Positions 1-10,663 of a stretch of 64,000 nt of DNA are shown here, in pieces. A program made the translations under genes and the position numbers. The stretch comes from Ornithodoros turicata. Taxonomy: Eukaryota > Arthropoda > Arachnida > Ixodida > Argasidae. The number at the start of each line of letters is the position of its first letter. Position 1 is the first letter of the stretch. The DNA is taken from the NCBI RefSeq assembly GCF_037126465.1, contig NW_026999353.1, forward strand, positions 558,001-622,000. Reading direction: 5' to 3'. The notes under the pieces are model-generated. The model was not told the DNA's origin, did not search any database, and saw only the letters and a program-made list of their open reading frames with translations.

Positions 1-187
1 CCGTCGTTGCCGGCGTCGGTAACATTATCGGAGAGGGAGATTTTCTTCCTTGATAGCAGTGCATGGAGGCCACTTATCTTTGTTTGGGATGACCCTGACT
101 GAGGCTGTTGCTGCCGTAGGTGGCGTCGCTATGTGCGCGATTGTGTGTTTTGGTCACGTTAAATTAGAGTTGTGAGTTGCGCTGGTA

Positions 188-480
188 TTGTCGTCTTCTT
201 CTAGTCCGTGTTTTTGTGTGCTTTCTACCACTTCGTATGCTAACCAACTAGCCCAACGTTGCTTGTTGTTGTTGTCGCCGGCTGCTTTCGGTGGCGCAGA
301 CTTCGGAGGCACAACTATATTCCAGGCTGTCAGGACAGGTCTTCGTAGCCAAATCGTCCGTGAAAAAGCACGGCACGGCCTTCTGTAGTGCTGTCGCCGC
401 TGGCTGACGTCTGCTCAGCTTTTCCGTCAAGTTCAGCGTGAGTGGCAAGTCATGTTCTATCCCGCTTGCTAGGACTCTAC
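188..480 (+). pseudogene. L1/Tx1-like LINE ORF2 C-terminal fragment
   Basis: A short plus-strand reading frame resembles the extreme C-terminus of the reverse-transcriptase ORF of the LINE copy at 18.8-21.9 kb. Both share a pattern F-G-G-x-D-x-G, then F-Q-A-V-x-T, then I-x-R-E, in the same order and spacing (minus copy near 18.88-18.97 kb). The match continues weakly into a segment with GTGAGTGGCA. The frame breaks after position 388, so this is a dead 3'-end fragment. The first 180 bases of the window hold nothing I recognise. Homology is judged by eye between two degraded copies. Confidence 0.5.
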
Positions 481-782
481 TCTCCTCAGCAGCGACTCTC
501 CCGTATTTGATACGTTTCCTGCTTGATGACAATACACTTGCCATCCTGGAGATTGATGCGTCCAATCTTGATGTATATTAATTTCACACATTTGGCAATG
601 CAATACATTACCTGCGGGGGTCGTCGAGCAGTATCGCGTGTGGTGCAGTTTTCTTTTTCATGGAAATTTTCGCTTAAAAATTATCTGGAAATTTTCTCTT
701 AAAAATATGCTTTTGCAGCGCCGTTTCCGGTAAGGTTCTTTCTCAAAAATCTCCGAAATTTGTACTGGCAGCAAGTCCCCAC

Positions 783-925
783 GTATTAAATAGGCGCGTC
801 ATTATACCAAATCGATGTTATTGGTAATTGATGTTATTGATGTATCTTCCCAACAGTGATTAACTTCTTGTGGCAAAGGAAGCCTTTCATGCTCGAAAGA
901 ATGTTTCATAGAATACTGCGACCGG
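783..925 (+). repeat. Dispersed repeat, copy 1 (partner at 61.21-61.35 kb)
   Basis: About 140 bases from TAGGCGCGTCATTATACCAAA through TTATTGGTAATT and ATCTTCCCAA to a TTTCATAGAA block recur in direct orientation at 61,211-61,350 with scattered substitutions. The family is unidentified and no termini were found. The neighbouring stretches 480-780 and 926-1160 contain no gene I can support. Confidence 0.6.
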
Positions 926-1159
926 CAGCAGTTAACTCAGGCGTCGTCGTCGTCATCGCGTTCCGCTAGGGGAGCAGCAGTGACGAAGCTTTTATTCTAA
1001 ACCCGTCCGGCCACACCAGCAAAGTTAGATGTCTGGCGCTGATGACATGTAGCAGTCGCCGGACCCGAATTTCGCGTTTGCGGTGATCGCCGTGGTAACA
1101 GTATTACGCTGTATCTCGCGCGCATCTTGCGCGTATTGATCTTTCGCCTTTGGGCCAGG

Positions 1160-1375
1160 ATCTTTCGCGGTGGAGGGAGGCGAAAGGGAGCTGGTCCTTC
1201 ATATTTGGAGAAGGGCCCCTTGATAACGCGGTCCGCCCCTGGGTGGGCCGTGTCCTTGAACGCGCGGCCGATAACAAGGTCGTCGGGGCAGTTCCGCTTC
1301 CGGTGCTGTTCCGGGAAGATCTTTTCTTGATCTTGCGCGTTATCTTGCTTGATGACAATACACACGGTGTACGAA
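1160..1375 (+). repeat. Dispersed repeat with GCTTGATGACAAT motif, copy 1
   Basis: Two blocks here recur at 12.92-13.24 kb: a GGAGGCGAAAGGGAGCTGGT-type block followed by CCTTCAT (1175-1205), and a CGGTGCTGTTCCGGGAA block (1298-1316). A 14-base core, GCTTGATGACAATA, occurs at about 519, 1347 and 13,147 and, as GCTTGATGACAAATA, at 12,927, always on the plus strand. Several short ORFs overlap it on both strands but none is conserved between copies, so I treat it as non-coding repeat. Confidence 0.5.
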
Positions 1376-1689
1376 AAAGTAACCACCATGATGCCAATAT
1401 ACATAAGAAGTTAAATACTTAAGGAGCACTAGTTGATCCTGCTCTTCGTTTTTAGCGCGAGAGCAGTACCATTTTTTAATTGTGATGTGGGCAAGCTTTC
1501 TTTTCTCCCATCCTACAGTTGACAATATGAAGAAGTTGTTCGAACTGGACGTGTTCCCTCCGCCCTCCGGGTCTGCTAGATTCTCCTTTTGGTAAGTTTG
1601 TATTTATTTGTTTGTTTGTTTGTGTGAGTTTCTTTCCTTCTCTTTGACGTGCTTCCCCCTTATGAGGGTCTGTTTGACATGCCAGTGGT

Positions 1690-2060
1690 GTGAGTGGTTT
1701 TGGTGTTTGGTCCACTGACCCCAACCAAACCATGGCCAGCAGGCCGCTAGATTTTTCGGTGACACTGCCCTCTAATGTGTCCCGTGTTGACTTCCTGGTC
1801 CCGTTAGTGAAGAAAGTAGACAAGATCGTGAAAACTATGCGTCATTTGGGCGGAGGCGCCTGCACCCCCGTAGTGAAATCGAAGTAGACCGCTCAAACAA
1901 TAAAGGCCCTTCGTTCAGTCAGTGTGAAAGCGTAGGTGACTGAAATGGTTTCCATAGAATCTAACTTAATCACAGTGACGGTAGTGCCTGTACCGGTTCC
2001 GGTCCTAGATCAGGTTGTGGAGGCGGTGCGTACTGGTTTTGGGCCTGTGGTTACGGATTG
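1690..2060 (+). pseudogene. Possible LINE ORF1 5' remnant
   Basis: Two short frames (1729-1887 and about 1945-2060) lie just before the Penelope-like insertion. The second is rich in V-P-V-P repeats like the region after the zinc knuckles at 3.54 kb. Position and style suggest the front of the ORF1 that resumes at 3.3 kb, but no conserved motif proves it. They could instead be unrelated sequence or 5' Penelope sequence. Confidence 0.25.
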
Positions 2061-2084
2061 AAACGGGCAACCGTCGAATTTTGA

Positions 2085-3230
2085 TGAAAATGAAAAGCCA
2101 TTGTACACATTGGCGCATTGTACACGCAGAAAACGGGTATTTGTATCGGCTCATCTATTGCACCAATGTTGTCTGAGATTTATCTACGCACTGTTGATAA
2201 TGCTATAATATCGTTTCTTTCTGCATTCCGTTCCCCGTTGGTACTTGTAAAAAGGTTTGTTGATGACCTTCTTATATTGTCTTGTGAGAATGAGGGTCTT
2301 ATTGATGAATGCCGTGGTGTAATAGCATCTGCTGCTCCTGAGTTAGCCTTTACCTTTGAGCGTCCTACCGGTAATTCTCTTCAATACTTGGACCTAAGAA
2401 TCATGTTCAATCAGGGTCTGTGTTGGTCCTATGGCAAAGAAAAACCTAAGCCGGTACTTCCGGCCCATAGTTGTCACTCGAAAAGTGTTAAATTCGGTGT
2501 TGTCTCTGGGTTACTGTCAAATGCCGCAAAAAAGTCTTGCATCCATAACCTTCGCTCTTCTATCACACACCAAATGGTTCGCTTGGGTGATGCGGGGTAT
2601 TCTCAGTCTTTGGTGATCCGTGGGTTAAGGCGTATTAGCGCTAAGATGTTCGGTCCTGCCAATGACCTTGTGAAACCCCACGAGAACCGTGTGGTTATTC
2701 CCTACATTCATGCCGTATCACACAATCTGCTACATGTTGCCAAAAAATTTAATGTCAACCTTGCCTTTCGCAATAACTTTCGTCTTGACGCCCTGACACG
2801 TTTCAGTAAATCTGTAACAAGTTGTAAAAATCATAAGCGAATGTTTGTTTCCTGTCAGTCGAATATCGTCTATGAAATTCCTTTTAAATGTGGTTTTTGT
2901 TATATTGGGCAAAGTAAGCGTTGCTTAAATGATCGTCTGCGTGAGCATGCATTGAAGGTGAGGAACAAAGACCGTGTGTCAGAAGTAGCTAAACATTTAC
3001 AAGGTTGTAACAACTGTGAACCCTTATGGAATCGAACAACGGTGTTGGCCAGGGAGGCTGACCTTATAGAAGGCACCTTCGGGAAACCCTTTCTATCCTC
3101 AGTTATGGGAACTGTGTCAGCAAAGCTTCCCTGACCTTGTCTCCCGCTTTAAAGAGCTTGTTAGCTTACCCCCACTATCCCACCTAGTGTCTATTTAAAT
3201 GTTGTTTTGCAATAAACCTGTCAGCTGAGT
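2085..3230 (+). mobile_element. 5'-truncated Penelope-like element (RT + GIY-YIG)
   Basis: An open frame at 2118-3134 (338 codons) encodes the rear half of a Penelope-like polyprotein. Residues 6-22 carry the T-G-x-x-x-G-S-x-x-A-P motif typical of these reverse transcriptases, and F-V-D-D near residue 47 is the catalytic Y/FVDD box. A cysteine-rich linker leads to a GIY-YIG nuclease: C-G-F-C-Y-I-G-Q near residue 260 and R-L-R-E-H about 10 residues later. RT motifs upstream of the TG..GS box are missing, so the copy is 5'-truncated. An AATAAA at 3211 follows the stop. It sits in the same strand as, and apparently inside, the ORF1 part of an L1/Tx1-like LINE. The long open frame suggests a fairly young insertion. 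Confidence 0.88.
2118..3134 (+). CDS. Penelope-like reverse transcriptase/GIY-YIG endonuclease, partial
   Basis: The encoded enzyme would copy RNA by target-primed reverse transcription. The C-terminal GIY-YIG domain nicks the target, and the RT uses the FVDD aspartates near residues 48-49. The N-terminal third of the RT is absent; the apparent start (TTG/ATG region at 2118) is only the 5' end of the surviving frame, not a real initiation site. Cysteines flanking the GIY-YIG core (C-x2-C just before Y-I-G) match the zinc-binding insertion usual in animal Penelope elements. There is no internal stop over 338 codons. A host-domesticated protein is unlikely because the frame ends with an ordinary element 3' end and sits among LINE debris. 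Confidence 0.85.
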   Translation: MYTQKTGICIGSSIAPMLSEIYLRTVDNAIISFLSAFRSPLVLVKRFVDDLLILSCENEGLIDECRGVIASAAPELAFTFERPTGNSLQYLDLRIMFNQGLCWSYGKEKPKPVLPAHSCHSKSVKFGVVSGLLSNAAKKSCIHNLRSSITHQMVRLGDAGYSQSLVIRGLRRISAKMFGPANDLVKPHENRVVIPYIHAVSHNLLHVAKKFNVNLAFRNNFRLDALTRFSKSVTSCKNHKRMFVSCQSNIVYEIPFKCGFCYIGQSKRCLNDRLREHALKVRNKDRVSEVAKHLQGCNNCEPLWNRTTVLAREADLIEGTFGKPFLSSVMGTVSAKLP

Positions 3231-3312
3231 TTGAGACCGTGTTTGTGTATGTCTGTTTTCGTCCCTACCTCGTCTCGGGTTTTCAAGTCATGGATCGTCA
3301 CCACCAGCTCGC

Positions 3313-3960
3313 TTGCTACTAACTTTCCTTTCGTTACCCCTTCCCAATTTCATCTACCTCACGCACGTGTGCCTACGCTGCAATTGCGAAGGGCATATAA
3401 GAAAAATTGTGTCGCACCAGTGTGCGCCGAGATTGGTTATGAGTCGTGTGATGCTCTGGGCAAGTGCCGCGGCGGTGACCACGCTACAGCGACTTGGACA
3501 GTCAAGACATGGGCTTCACGTGTAGTCGGTGATAGTGTGTCGCCGGACGCTCCCGTGGTGTCTGTTCCGGTGGTTGTGGGGGAGCCTGTGCGCTCCGTAG
3601 AGTTGGAGTGTACCTCTACCGCACCCGCCGGAGCTACTAGAGCAGACGCAGTAACTGTCGGTGTGGCAGTTCAAGAGGGTACCAGCGGTTGTTCCGCGGG
3701 AGTTGCTCGTGCATCTGTTCGCGGTTAGGAGTGCGTCAACTGAGATACCGCCCCCGTGGGTGATTCGTTCGTTCCTGCTGTTGAGAAACAATGTAGATGA
3801 CGACAGCGTAAGTGTCGCGTCTTCCGAATCCAATAGGTTGGAAATCGACCGGGAGGCAGGTGCTGTGACGCCTGGCGCGTCTGGCTGTAAACGGAAGCAT
3901 GACTCCTCGTACAAGTCTCCTGATGTAGTAGAGACGCCGCCATCGTTGCTGACAAAATGT
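3313..3960 (+). pseudogene. L1/Tx1-like LINE ORF1, zinc-knuckle region, frameshifted
   Basis: A frame starting at 3313 contains C-L-R-C-N-C-E-G-H-I-R-K, the first half of a CCHC knuckle. The rest (N-C-V-A-P-V-C ... C-D-A-L-G-K-C) is in the next frame, so a single shift near 3400-3410 splits a double zinc-knuckle of the ORF1 (gag-like) type. Valine-rich, then basic/serine-rich text follows and the frame shifts again near 3725. ORF1 proteins of this clade bind the element RNA. This is the nucleic-acid-binding tail of the LINE whose ORF2 starts near 4035. Confidence 0.6.
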
Positions 3961-4034
3961 CGGCTCATGATTCCAAGCGAAGCCAGAGATTATCTGTCAA
4001 TTCTATGTTTGTGTTCTTACTATCCCTCTTTTTT

Positions 4035-6350
4035 ATGTCCCAGCTTCGTGTCGCCACCTTAAATGTGCGTGGGTTTTGCAAACAGGCCAATCAGTTGGGA
4101 GTTGAAATTGTCCCATGTCGATACCCTACAGCTGCAAGAAACTAGACCATTATCAGGAAGGTCCATTCAAATTCTAGAAACTGCACATGGGGTCAGGGCA
4201 TTCTTCAGCTGTGGCTCGCCTCAGCGAGCTGGAACCTGCCTTTTTCATTTTCCCCTCTTTTCAGGGCTCCATCCGGTGGTTTGACATCGATGCGGATGGG
4301 GGGGTGGTATCTCTGGAGTTTCAGCTTGACGGCAAATCATTTCGAATTGTAAATATTGATGCGCCTGCACGTCGTAGTGAGAGATTCGACTTCTTCAGTC
4401 GATTAGACACTTTTCTTTTTGGCAGCAAAAACTGATACTTGCTGGTGATTTTAATTGCACGTTTGCCCGCCAACACGGTAGGCAGGCCTGCAGAGAACTG
4501 GAGCGCCTTGTGAGCGTCATTGGCATAACTGACGCCTGGTCATACGTCCATGGCGACAGATACGAATTCACTTGAGTTAACTCCCGTGGCCACCACAGTC
4601 GGCTGGATCGCTTCGTTGTGCTTCCAGGAATGCTGAATTATGTCTCTGGGTGCCAGACGAAACCGGCCGGGGACCTCACTCATCATCATGGAGTTGTTGT
4701 ATCTTCCTCAGGGCCGAAGAATTTTCGCTTCGGTCGCTGCCTTTGGCGATTGAACGCGTCTTTGCTAGAAGACCAGGAAGTTAAAGAAGACATCCAGCAT
4801 TGACTGTCGGAATAATGTTCCGTACCCGATTTTGGGCACTGGGAGGCTTTGGAGCTGAGAGCCGCTGATCGTTTTCGTTGTTCGGATAGACGGGGCGCGC
4901 GTGAACACCGGGAGTGTAGAGACGCACTCAGGCAGGTCTTAGCTATTCTACGCCACCCTGGCTCTCGCAGCCATGACACTGCATCTGATATCGAGGATGT
5001 ACAGACGCGCCTGATGGCCATGGGAATGTGCTCCTAGCGCAATTTCGCAGCGCAGCGAAACGTCGAACGCTGGTATCGAGAAGCATACTGCTCCCGCTTA
5101 CTCCTCCGGCGCTATGTGGTAGGATACCCGGTCTCCGATATCACCGTTGTCCGGTCAGCTGACGGCTCACTTCTCATACAACCTGATGACATTCGAGCTG
5201 CAATGCGTGAGCATTGCGCAGCCCTTTACCAAGAGTTATCATCCAACGAGCTGGTGGTTAACCCCGAGTCCCCACTCCCGGTGAAACAAATGGAGTTTGC
5301 ACACTCAGGGCCGCTCACGCAAAATGAACTTTTTGCGCTGTTTCGTCAATACCGAACGGGAAGTGTCCCGGCATCGATGACCTTCCAGTCGAGTTCTAAA
5401 AACGTTTTTCTTTTCTTTTTTTAGTGTAATTGGCTGCGCTTTAACTCGTATATGTAATCAATGGTTGTCGCGAGGCGCACTCTGCCCCACGATGCAGAGT
5501 GGCGTAATTCTCCTTCTCTGCAAGGACGCGTCAAGATAGCAGGACCCGGATGCGTATCCTCCCATAACACTTTTGACTTGCGACTACAAAATTCTAGCTA
5601 AGGCGCTTCTCTTACATGTTTAGCCGCAGCTAAAGAAGGTCTTGCACCCATGTCAAGCCTGTTCGGTCCCTGGCAGGTCATCGGTCCTCCACAGGATGGC
5701 GCGATTCGTGAAGCCATCATGTGGTTAAACCTGAGTCAGCTGACAGCGGTGTTGGCTTCGCTCGACCAGGCAAAAGCTTTTGACAGAGTGCGTCATTCGT
5801 GTCTGTTTTCCATGCTTACAGCTTACGGTTTCCTAGAAGCATTGGTTCGCTTTTTGGAAGTGTTGTACCTTGGTACCTGGACTCCGTTGCTGGTGGTATA
5901 TCGCGTCCTATTGGGATTACGCGCGGTATACGGTAGGGCTGTCCCGTTTCTCCTGTACTGTACGCGGTTGCAATCAACCCGCTCGTGCTTCATTTAAGCT
6001 CCCTCCCTGTCCTCCTTAGTTTACTCGGTGGGTGCCCCCCTCCTAATTTCGCATATGCAGATGATGTCTCTGTCATGCTACCAGGAGAAGCTTGCCTTTA
6101 ACCTGCGCTGAAGGGTTTCGACGATTACGGTAAAGCGTTTGGCGGACAACTCAACAGGTATAAGAGCGGTACCCACTACATTAATGCGGAACCTTCCCGC
6201 GTGGCCCCCCCTACGGCGTACCCTAAAAAACCCTAGTCAAAATCTACGGCGTTGTCTTCGAATCTAGTGGGCTATGTCCTGTAAACTGGCCTAGAGTTCT
6301 TAACGGGACAGTGGCATCCGGAAACGAGTCTATCAAATTGATACCATAGT
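4035..6350 (+). pseudogene. L1/Tx1-like LINE ORF2 (AP endonuclease + RT), decayed
   Basis: Pieces in changing frames give a full domain order. The start L-R-V-A-T-L-N-V-R-G-F (about 4045) is the first block of an AP-type endonuclease. L-Q-L-Q-E-T follows near 4125, A-G-D-F-N-C near 4443, and S-R-L-D-R near 4598 with a decayed final D-H box (T-H-H-H near 4678). The RT has L-T-C-D-Y-K-I-L-A-K-A (5577), D-Q-A-K-A-F-D-R-V (5764) and F-A-Y-A-D-D (6051). The D-Q-x-K-A-F-D-R-V pattern and general layout fit the L1/Tx1 group rather than CR1 or Jockey. There are many stops and shifts, and the C-terminal CCHC is missing, so it is 3'-truncated or decayed past about 6350. Confidence 0.8.
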
Positions 6351-6887
6351 ATTCGGTATGGTTCATTGGTCTATTTGAGCGATTTTCATGACCGGGAACT
6401 GCTTAGACATTAAATAAACGAATTTTAAAGATCAGAGCCGCCTCCGCAGCCGCGGAGGCTCCAGCGGGACCGACATCAACGTGACGTATTTATCTGAGCG
6501 AAACAGAGGGCTGCGCTGGCTGGGAGCAGTCGACCGTGTTGTTATTGTCTGCAAGTTCGTCTGCTGTGCTTTCGACACTTGTGAATAATGGGAAATTCGC
6601 TTGACATTTCTTTCACGTCTGGAAGCTCCGAAGTGATCATGTCAGGCGGTGCACGTTGTTACGGTCCTGGTTATATGAAGACGTCCACTGCTAACCCAGA
6701 CCCTGGAAGGTGTCAGTCGTTCTTGGGGTGTGCAGAGACGAGCACAGCTGAAAGTGTGCAACTGGCATCCCTTGGCGATATCAGCAGTTCCTCCTCGAAA
6801 TCCTGATATAACAGCTGCGCCAACGTGTTATGTGGGAGCGTATGTCGAAGAAGCATAATTATTTGGCGATACTACAGCTCATGTTTG
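6351..6887. other. Unassigned spacer with one 72-codon ORF
   Basis: No repeat termini or family motif recognised. A plus-strand frame at 6588-6806 (serine/glycine-rich, no known motif) is the only ORF of note and I would not call it a gene. A GC-rich hairpin-like GCCGCGGAGGC segment lies near 6460. Confidence 0.3.
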
Positions 6888-7082
6888 AAGGGAATTGCCT
6901 CAGGACGAGAGCCTCGGATATTTCGAAAAGAGACTGTTCTTCTTCTTCCGGGCACAATCCTTATTATTGGTATGGTATTTAAAGGGTTATGTAACCCTTT
7001 GAATACCAAGCCAATGATGAGGACGGTGCCTAGGAGAAATATCAGCGGCTCTTGTCTTGAGGCAATTCTCTTAATACTTCCT
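6888..7082. repeat. 195-bp hairpin (foldback/MITE-like)
   Basis: The two halves are reverse complements. AAGGGAATTGCCTCAGGAC at the left end pairs with a TTGAGGCAATTCTCTT block at the right end; CTCGGATATTTC pairs with GAAATATCAGCGG; and the centre (TTTAAAGGGTTA / TAACCCTTTGAA) is almost perfect. Arms are about 95 bases with small mismatches. The TTGCCTCAGGAC end also appears in the short palindrome at 15.39-15.46 kb, which suggests a repeat family. No coding content. Confidence 0.75.
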
Positions 7083-7147
7083 TATACTGGTTCGCTGGAT
7101 TTTCACCAGTTTACGTACTGCTGATGTTGTGCTGATGTTGTGTTATT

Positions 7148-7325
7148 TCGGAAAGGGGGAAGCTCAGATCCTGATGGTCAGTCGGGCTGCACCAAGGGAG
7201 ATTAATTTGCGTTTGTCATGCTATACATGTCACACTGCTGTGGCATGTATAGCATGGCAAAAGCAAATTAGCATGTGCAGCCCGACTGACCATCATGATC
7301 TGAACTTCCCCCTTTCCCAAACAAC
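7148..7325. repeat. 178-bp hairpin adjacent to the previous one
   Basis: Left arm GGGGGAAGCTCAGATC ... GGTCAGTCGGGCTGCA ... ATGCTATACATG; right arm CATGTATAGCATG ... TGCAGCCCGACTGACC ... GATCTGAACTTCCCCC. Arms of about 85 bases are well paired with a short loop near 7236. It could be a small foldback element or a hairpin-RNA precursor; sequence alone cannot decide. Confidence 0.75.
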
Positions 7326-7329
7326 GGGG

Positions 7330-10165
7330 AGCTCAGACTCTGAAAGTGACCCTGACCAAGTCCTGTGCTGGCAGATCTCATATCTGAATGCACCTTGTCT
7401 AGTGAGGAGTACACAAAACAGTTACAGTCACAGCCTCGCGAACTCTCGTGTGCATGTGATGTAGGACATACTTTCCACAGTATGCCCAAAAGCTATACAG
7501 ATGCTCATCTAGATTACAGATTAAATCCAAAAGAATGCTTGTATCTCATGGCTGAGTTGAGACATGTGCCGTTGGAGATAAGGAGGTGCGATAGTAACAT
7601 TTTGAGTTTTCTCACATTAAAATAAGATGCAATTGGCAATAGTGAAATAGATACAATTACATTTTCTTGCGCAGCGATTCAGCATAACATATATGCATCC
7701 AACCATCCTATCTGCGGTGCAGTAATATTTTCAGAGCTGACGAACTAGATTTTGTTTCTTTCTTAAGTCGAACAAGATTATGAAGCCCTTGTTAAAGGGC
7801 CCATCTTGAGCCAACAGCAATACTCACGTCATAATAACAACAAGAGGCAACTGGCTGAAAGCAACAACTGCCTGCAGTCGCGGCATCCAGAGCACATGGT
7901 CAAGCCAGCCCTGGGTAGAAAATAGGTCACTGGGAAGCACCCTCCTGTGCTCAGGTATTCTCTTTTAGGGCATGAATGTTGCAAAGGCGCTTCGCATCTT
8001 TGACATATGAAAGTGTCTACCCTGACGAAATCACATTCAGTATTTAAAGGCACAAAGCAGCATTTCTTATTTCTTGCTGTGAACACTACATGAGTACATA
8101 GTACATGAGTACATTGAATGACATGAGTGCATTAATGTGGTACAACTTTGGACAGTGCAAGTCTCATGCTCGTAAGTGTTTCTATTTCCTACATGTAATT
8201 AAGACTTAAGCACACTGAGAGGCGAAACTTTGATGCTGTCTGCAGCTGTGTCTTTTGTTGAGGTGTTGTCATATTCTGCACACTGCTTGTGATTCCAATT
8301 CTCCCATCATATTTGTTTAAATACTGTGGTATTGATGAGGACAGTGCACAGAAGGACAACAGTCAAAATATTGGCAGCTGTCCTGCAGAGGCACTTTCCT
8401 TCACATTTCCCAACCAATTCGCTGTATTTTTTACCAGTTTACATTTATGGAAAAGATGTCCAAAGTAGCATCAGGGAGAAAGTGTTTCATAAACTACTTG
8501 TTATTGCGGACATATTTTGTGTGAATTAGTTGCTGTTTCATTTGCCTCTGACTTGTAGTGCCGTTGCATTTAAGGGATCCTTCAGGAGGGTCGTTAGGTT
8601 GACCCTCCCCTGTGCACATCTGATGGCCATGCACCTTGGACTTCCTGGATAGGCTGCTAGCTCTTAGTACATTAACCCATTCGACAAGCAAATTGGGACT
8701 CAGGGCCCTGCACCTGAATGCATGACTGTGAAGTTGAACATGGTGGAGAACTTACATGGACAAGTACAACAAACACACACAGCGTTCAGCTAGCATATGG
8801 TTTATTTGGACAAACACCCCTAGTCCAAATAAATCTGTTAATAGTTGAACACTCAGTGTTTGTTGTCCTTGTCCCTGTCCATTCTCCAATATGTTAAGTC
8901 CAAACAGACATGCTCTATTGCTGCACTGTAAAGTTTTCAAGATAAAGCAAAATTTCTGTCATGCTTTGCTTATCCTTTTATTGTGCAGTTGAATGTACAT
9001 CTACACCACATTACAGAGCTGAAACAAGACATGGACAGCAGGAATGAGACAGGTCTCAATGTTATGCTGCTTGACATGAGTTACAACTGGACTGATCAGA
9101 AAGATTTACTTGCAGCTTGTTAGTTTACAACACGGGATTGCTGTGGAGCAAAAGGATGCAAAGAGCAGCAATTTATATGAAAGAAACCTGCATAAAATGG
9201 AATAAGTGTGCGAACACATGTACGCTCACATAATTTCCATGTCCTACGAATACAGGCAGTCATCTTCAACCATCAAGAGACAGGGACACAAACATGCACA
9301 CCAAGACTATCCACTTCACTATAGCAACTGCGTGACAGAATACAACAAAGACATATCCTTTACTTGAAGAAAAATGTGAGAATACAGGCGCAAGACCTGG
9401 AAAATCTGGGATCTCTTCTGGAAAACTGCGGGCAGCTTCTTGTAGTAATCTTTTAGTTAGTTGCTAGTAAAGCAGATTGTCTTGCTGTGCGTGTTCGTGT
9501 CCCTGTCTCTTCCTGTTGGAGGATGCTCGCTCAGTACAAACTACTCCATTTCGCAAGTTTGCTCCGAATACAGGCAAGTAGCAAAACTCATAGTGTCACC
9601 AATATACTGCATTGTAAAAAAATTGGTATCCGTAGTAAGGTAAGTTATAACATGTAAATGGAATATGTAATCCTTCTGAATCTGTTAGTATCCTCGTATG
9701 GCGATTGGACGAGCAACACCACATCCAGGTAGCCGGAGATCCAGCTGGTGAATCATAGACACCTGTGAGAAAAAAACATCCTTAAATCTGCTGTGTCAAT
9801 TAAAAAGGGTAAAAGCACTAAAATATACCCTGTGCCATGAAAGACAACCAAGCTAAACTCTACACAGGATATAAATATGAAGCACATAATTACACATATA
9901 CACATAATTACACAACATAATTACAAAGTATGCCACTAAAGTGTGTTTGGTGTGTGTTTGTGACCCTTCTTAGTGTTTCTCCTGTACAGTTAACATCGTA
10001 GTGCAACATGCCCAACAAGATGACATGGCCAGCACGCTAACCACAGAACCACACTGAGCGACACCAGCTGGTGATCTCTCGTCCTGCTTCTTAGTGTTCT
10101 TGCTGCTTGTGCTATGCTTACTTTGCCCTACCAACTTCCCGCTTTCTAGATTATAATTTGTATGC
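7330..10165. other. Long stretch without a supportable gene
   Basis: Only short ORFs (under 90 codons) with no family resemblance, and no clear exon/intron structure. One hairpin is visible at 8757-8876. AT-rich sequence near 9880-9930 repeats CATAATTACACA units. This may be host intergenic or intron sequence or strongly decayed repeats. Confidence 0.4.
8757..8876. repeat. 120-bp inverted repeat with loop
   Basis: GGACAAGTACAACAAACAC at the left pairs with GTGTTTGTTGTCCTTGTCC at the right, and an inner pair TTTATTTGGAC / GTCCAAATAAA closes on a short loop. A related run (CGTGTCCCTGTCTCTTCC) occurs at 9495 and a GTCCCTTGTCCCTCGTCTCG run at 37,660, so the arm belongs to a dispersed family, possibly Penelope-like 3' ends. 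Confidence 0.6.
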
Positions 10166-10170
10166 AATAT

Positions 10171-10253
10171 TGTGACGACGACGACTCATGTCACGCGCAT
10201 TCTCATTCTGTTCATTAAATCATTGCCATCGCCACGCTGTGCTGCCCGTATCA
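10171..10253 (+). repeat. 5' LTR of TRIM-like element
   Basis: 83-bp direct repeat, TGTGACGACG ... CCCGTATCA, preceded by the ATAT duplication and near-identical to 10,664-10,746. Confidence 0.85.
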
Positions 10254-10254
10254 T

Positions 10255-10599
10255 TTGGTTGATGTGCTGGCTTGCTTCCCGTCAAACATCCTCTACGAGA
10301 ACATCTACGGAACATCACAGGTGACCCCCTTCCTGTACTCTTGCTGCGCCTCTGGCCCCAACGCTGCTGTGATGGTCGTCGACGCTACCACCCTGCCGAG
10401 ACGACGCGATAGACCAGACGACGACAACGACGGACCTGACCCGACGATCTCCAGCCCCGTAGATAAACGACGTCCAGGACAGCGGCATGGCAAGGCAAGC
10501 ATGACAAGGCATGGCAAGCCGACCGGAGGCACCAGGCTACTGCGGGCAGCACAGTGTCACATCATCTGTCGTCGACTGACGTCCACGTCCACGACCTGA
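10255..10599 (+). CDS. 114-codon ORF inside the TRIM-like element, unknown
   Basis: The only long frame within the element starts one base after the 5' LTR and ends about 60 bases before the 3' LTR. It is rich in Asp, Arg and Pro in its middle (residues about 40-75). I see no zinc knuckle, protease or RT motif. It may be the remnant of a gag frame or chance, since the interior is GC-rich and stop-poor. Low confidence that it is translated. Confidence 0.2.
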   Translation: MVDVLACFPSNILYENIYGTSQVTPFLYSCCASGPNAAVMVVDATTLPRRRDRPDDDNDGPDPTISSPVDKRRPGQRHGKASMTRHGKPTGGTRLLRAAQCHIICRRLTSTSTT

Positions 10600-10663
10600 C
10601 ATCTTCGCTCATCTACACTGACCATCGTGCCCAGGAGGTCACGACTTCAGGGGAGGGGGGTAT

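Noticed and set aside
248..565. 105-codon minus-strand ORF
   Set aside because: The plus strand matches the LINE ORF2 tail, so the minus frame is a shadow.
3516..3968. 150-codon minus-strand ORF
   Set aside because: It is the antisense shadow of the LINE ORF1 region.
10020..10080. tRNA-derived SINE head on the minus strand
   Set aside because: GCTCAGTG and GGTTAGCGTGCTGG look A-box-like, but there is no B-box and no second copy in the window.
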